The notes beneath the pieces were generated by a model. The model was not told where the DNA came from, ran no database searches, and was given only the letters and a program-made list of their open reading frames with translations. This document shows positions 13,989-14,041 of a stretch of 14,041 nucleotides of DNA, one piece after another. The first letter of the stretch is position 1; each line of letters begins with the position of its first letter. A program made the position numbers and the translations under genes. Source of the DNA: Selenomonas sp. (lineage in GTDB: Bacteria; Bacillota; Negativicutes; Selenomonadales; Selenomonadaceae); NCBI GenBank assembly GCA_003518745.1, contig DOYB01000244.1, forward strand, positions 1-14,041, read 5' to 3'.

Positions 13989-14041
13989 CAGTCGATTTTC
14001 AATATCGCCATGAATGCCTCCTGTGGAACCTCTACGCTTCC
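13988..14041 (-). CDS. lepA: 3' end of elongation factor 4 (LepA)
   Basis: The last 17 codons and stop of a gene that enters from beyond the right edge. The translation GSVEVPQEAFMAILKID is the conserved LepA C-terminus (family pattern VGSVEVPQEAFMAVLK). LepA is a ribosome-bound GTPase affecting initiation and back-translocation. Its TGA shares one base with the hemW ATG. An internal AGGAGG followed by ATG (the Met of FMAIL) imitates a gene start, but it is in frame within lepA. Confidence 0.9.
   Translation of the reverse strand, partial: GSVEVPQEAFMAILKID

Noticed and set aside
13989..14019. AGGAGG plus ATG upstream of hemW as a separate small gene
   Set aside because: The ATG is in frame with the conserved LepA C-terminus and is an internal methionine.
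1..14041. CRISPR array, prophage, toxin-antitoxin or defence system
   Set aside because: No direct-repeat array, phage gene or recognisable toxin pair is visible; nearly all of the sequence is assigned to core genes.

Overview
The window looks like chromosomal DNA of a diderm Firmicute, most likely Negativicutes of the Selenomonadales type. This is inference. The supporting signs are Firmicute-style translation signals (strong GGAGG/GAGGGG sites and several TTG starts), the adjacent trmK-nif3 and lepA-hemW pairs, a pssA-psd pathway for phosphatidylethanolamine, a HlyD-type periplasmic adaptor that implies an outer membrane, and stator genes for flagellar motility. There is no 16S or other decisive marker. 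Almost everything is core housekeeping, and I see no CRISPR array, prophage, complete IS or defence system.

Layout. Bases 1-878 are the only accessory-looking part: a perfect 17-bp inverted repeat, then the C-terminal half of an Rpn/PD-(D/E)XK-type transposase-nuclease lacking its catalytic domain, then three successive hairpins, of which two look like terminators. Bases 879-3486 (minus strand) form a compact operon psd-pssA-GT2 glycosyltransferase behind a near-consensus promoter. It makes phosphatidylserine, decarboxylates it to phosphatidylethanolamine, and ends with a membrane-bound polysaccharide-type glycosyltransferase. A back-to-back promoter at 3593 drives a lone tRNA-Asn(GUU) with its own terminator. 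trmK and a Nif3-family gene follow on the plus strand, overlapping by ATGA.

Bases 5273-14041 are all minus strand. In transcription order they run lepA (3' end only), hemW, alaS, a HlyD-family adaptor, motA, motB, acpS and a bifunctional NAD(P)HX repair gene (nnr). lepA/hemW share one base and acpS/nnr share ATGA, so both pairs are probably translationally coupled. motAB appears to be a separate transcription unit, with a sigma-28-like promoter candidate in front and an intrinsic terminator behind. That terminator ends directly at the acpS ribosome binding site, so how acpS-nnr is transcribed is unclear.

Start sites. Ribosome-binding-site position moves several starts downstream of the longest frame. 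motA, hlyD and alaS all appear to start with TTG. The best leads for a second look are regulatory: terminators placed directly before acpS and trmK, a tiny reading frame in the motA leader, the orphan glycosyltransferase in the phospholipid operon, and the palindrome plus truncated nuclease at the left edge.
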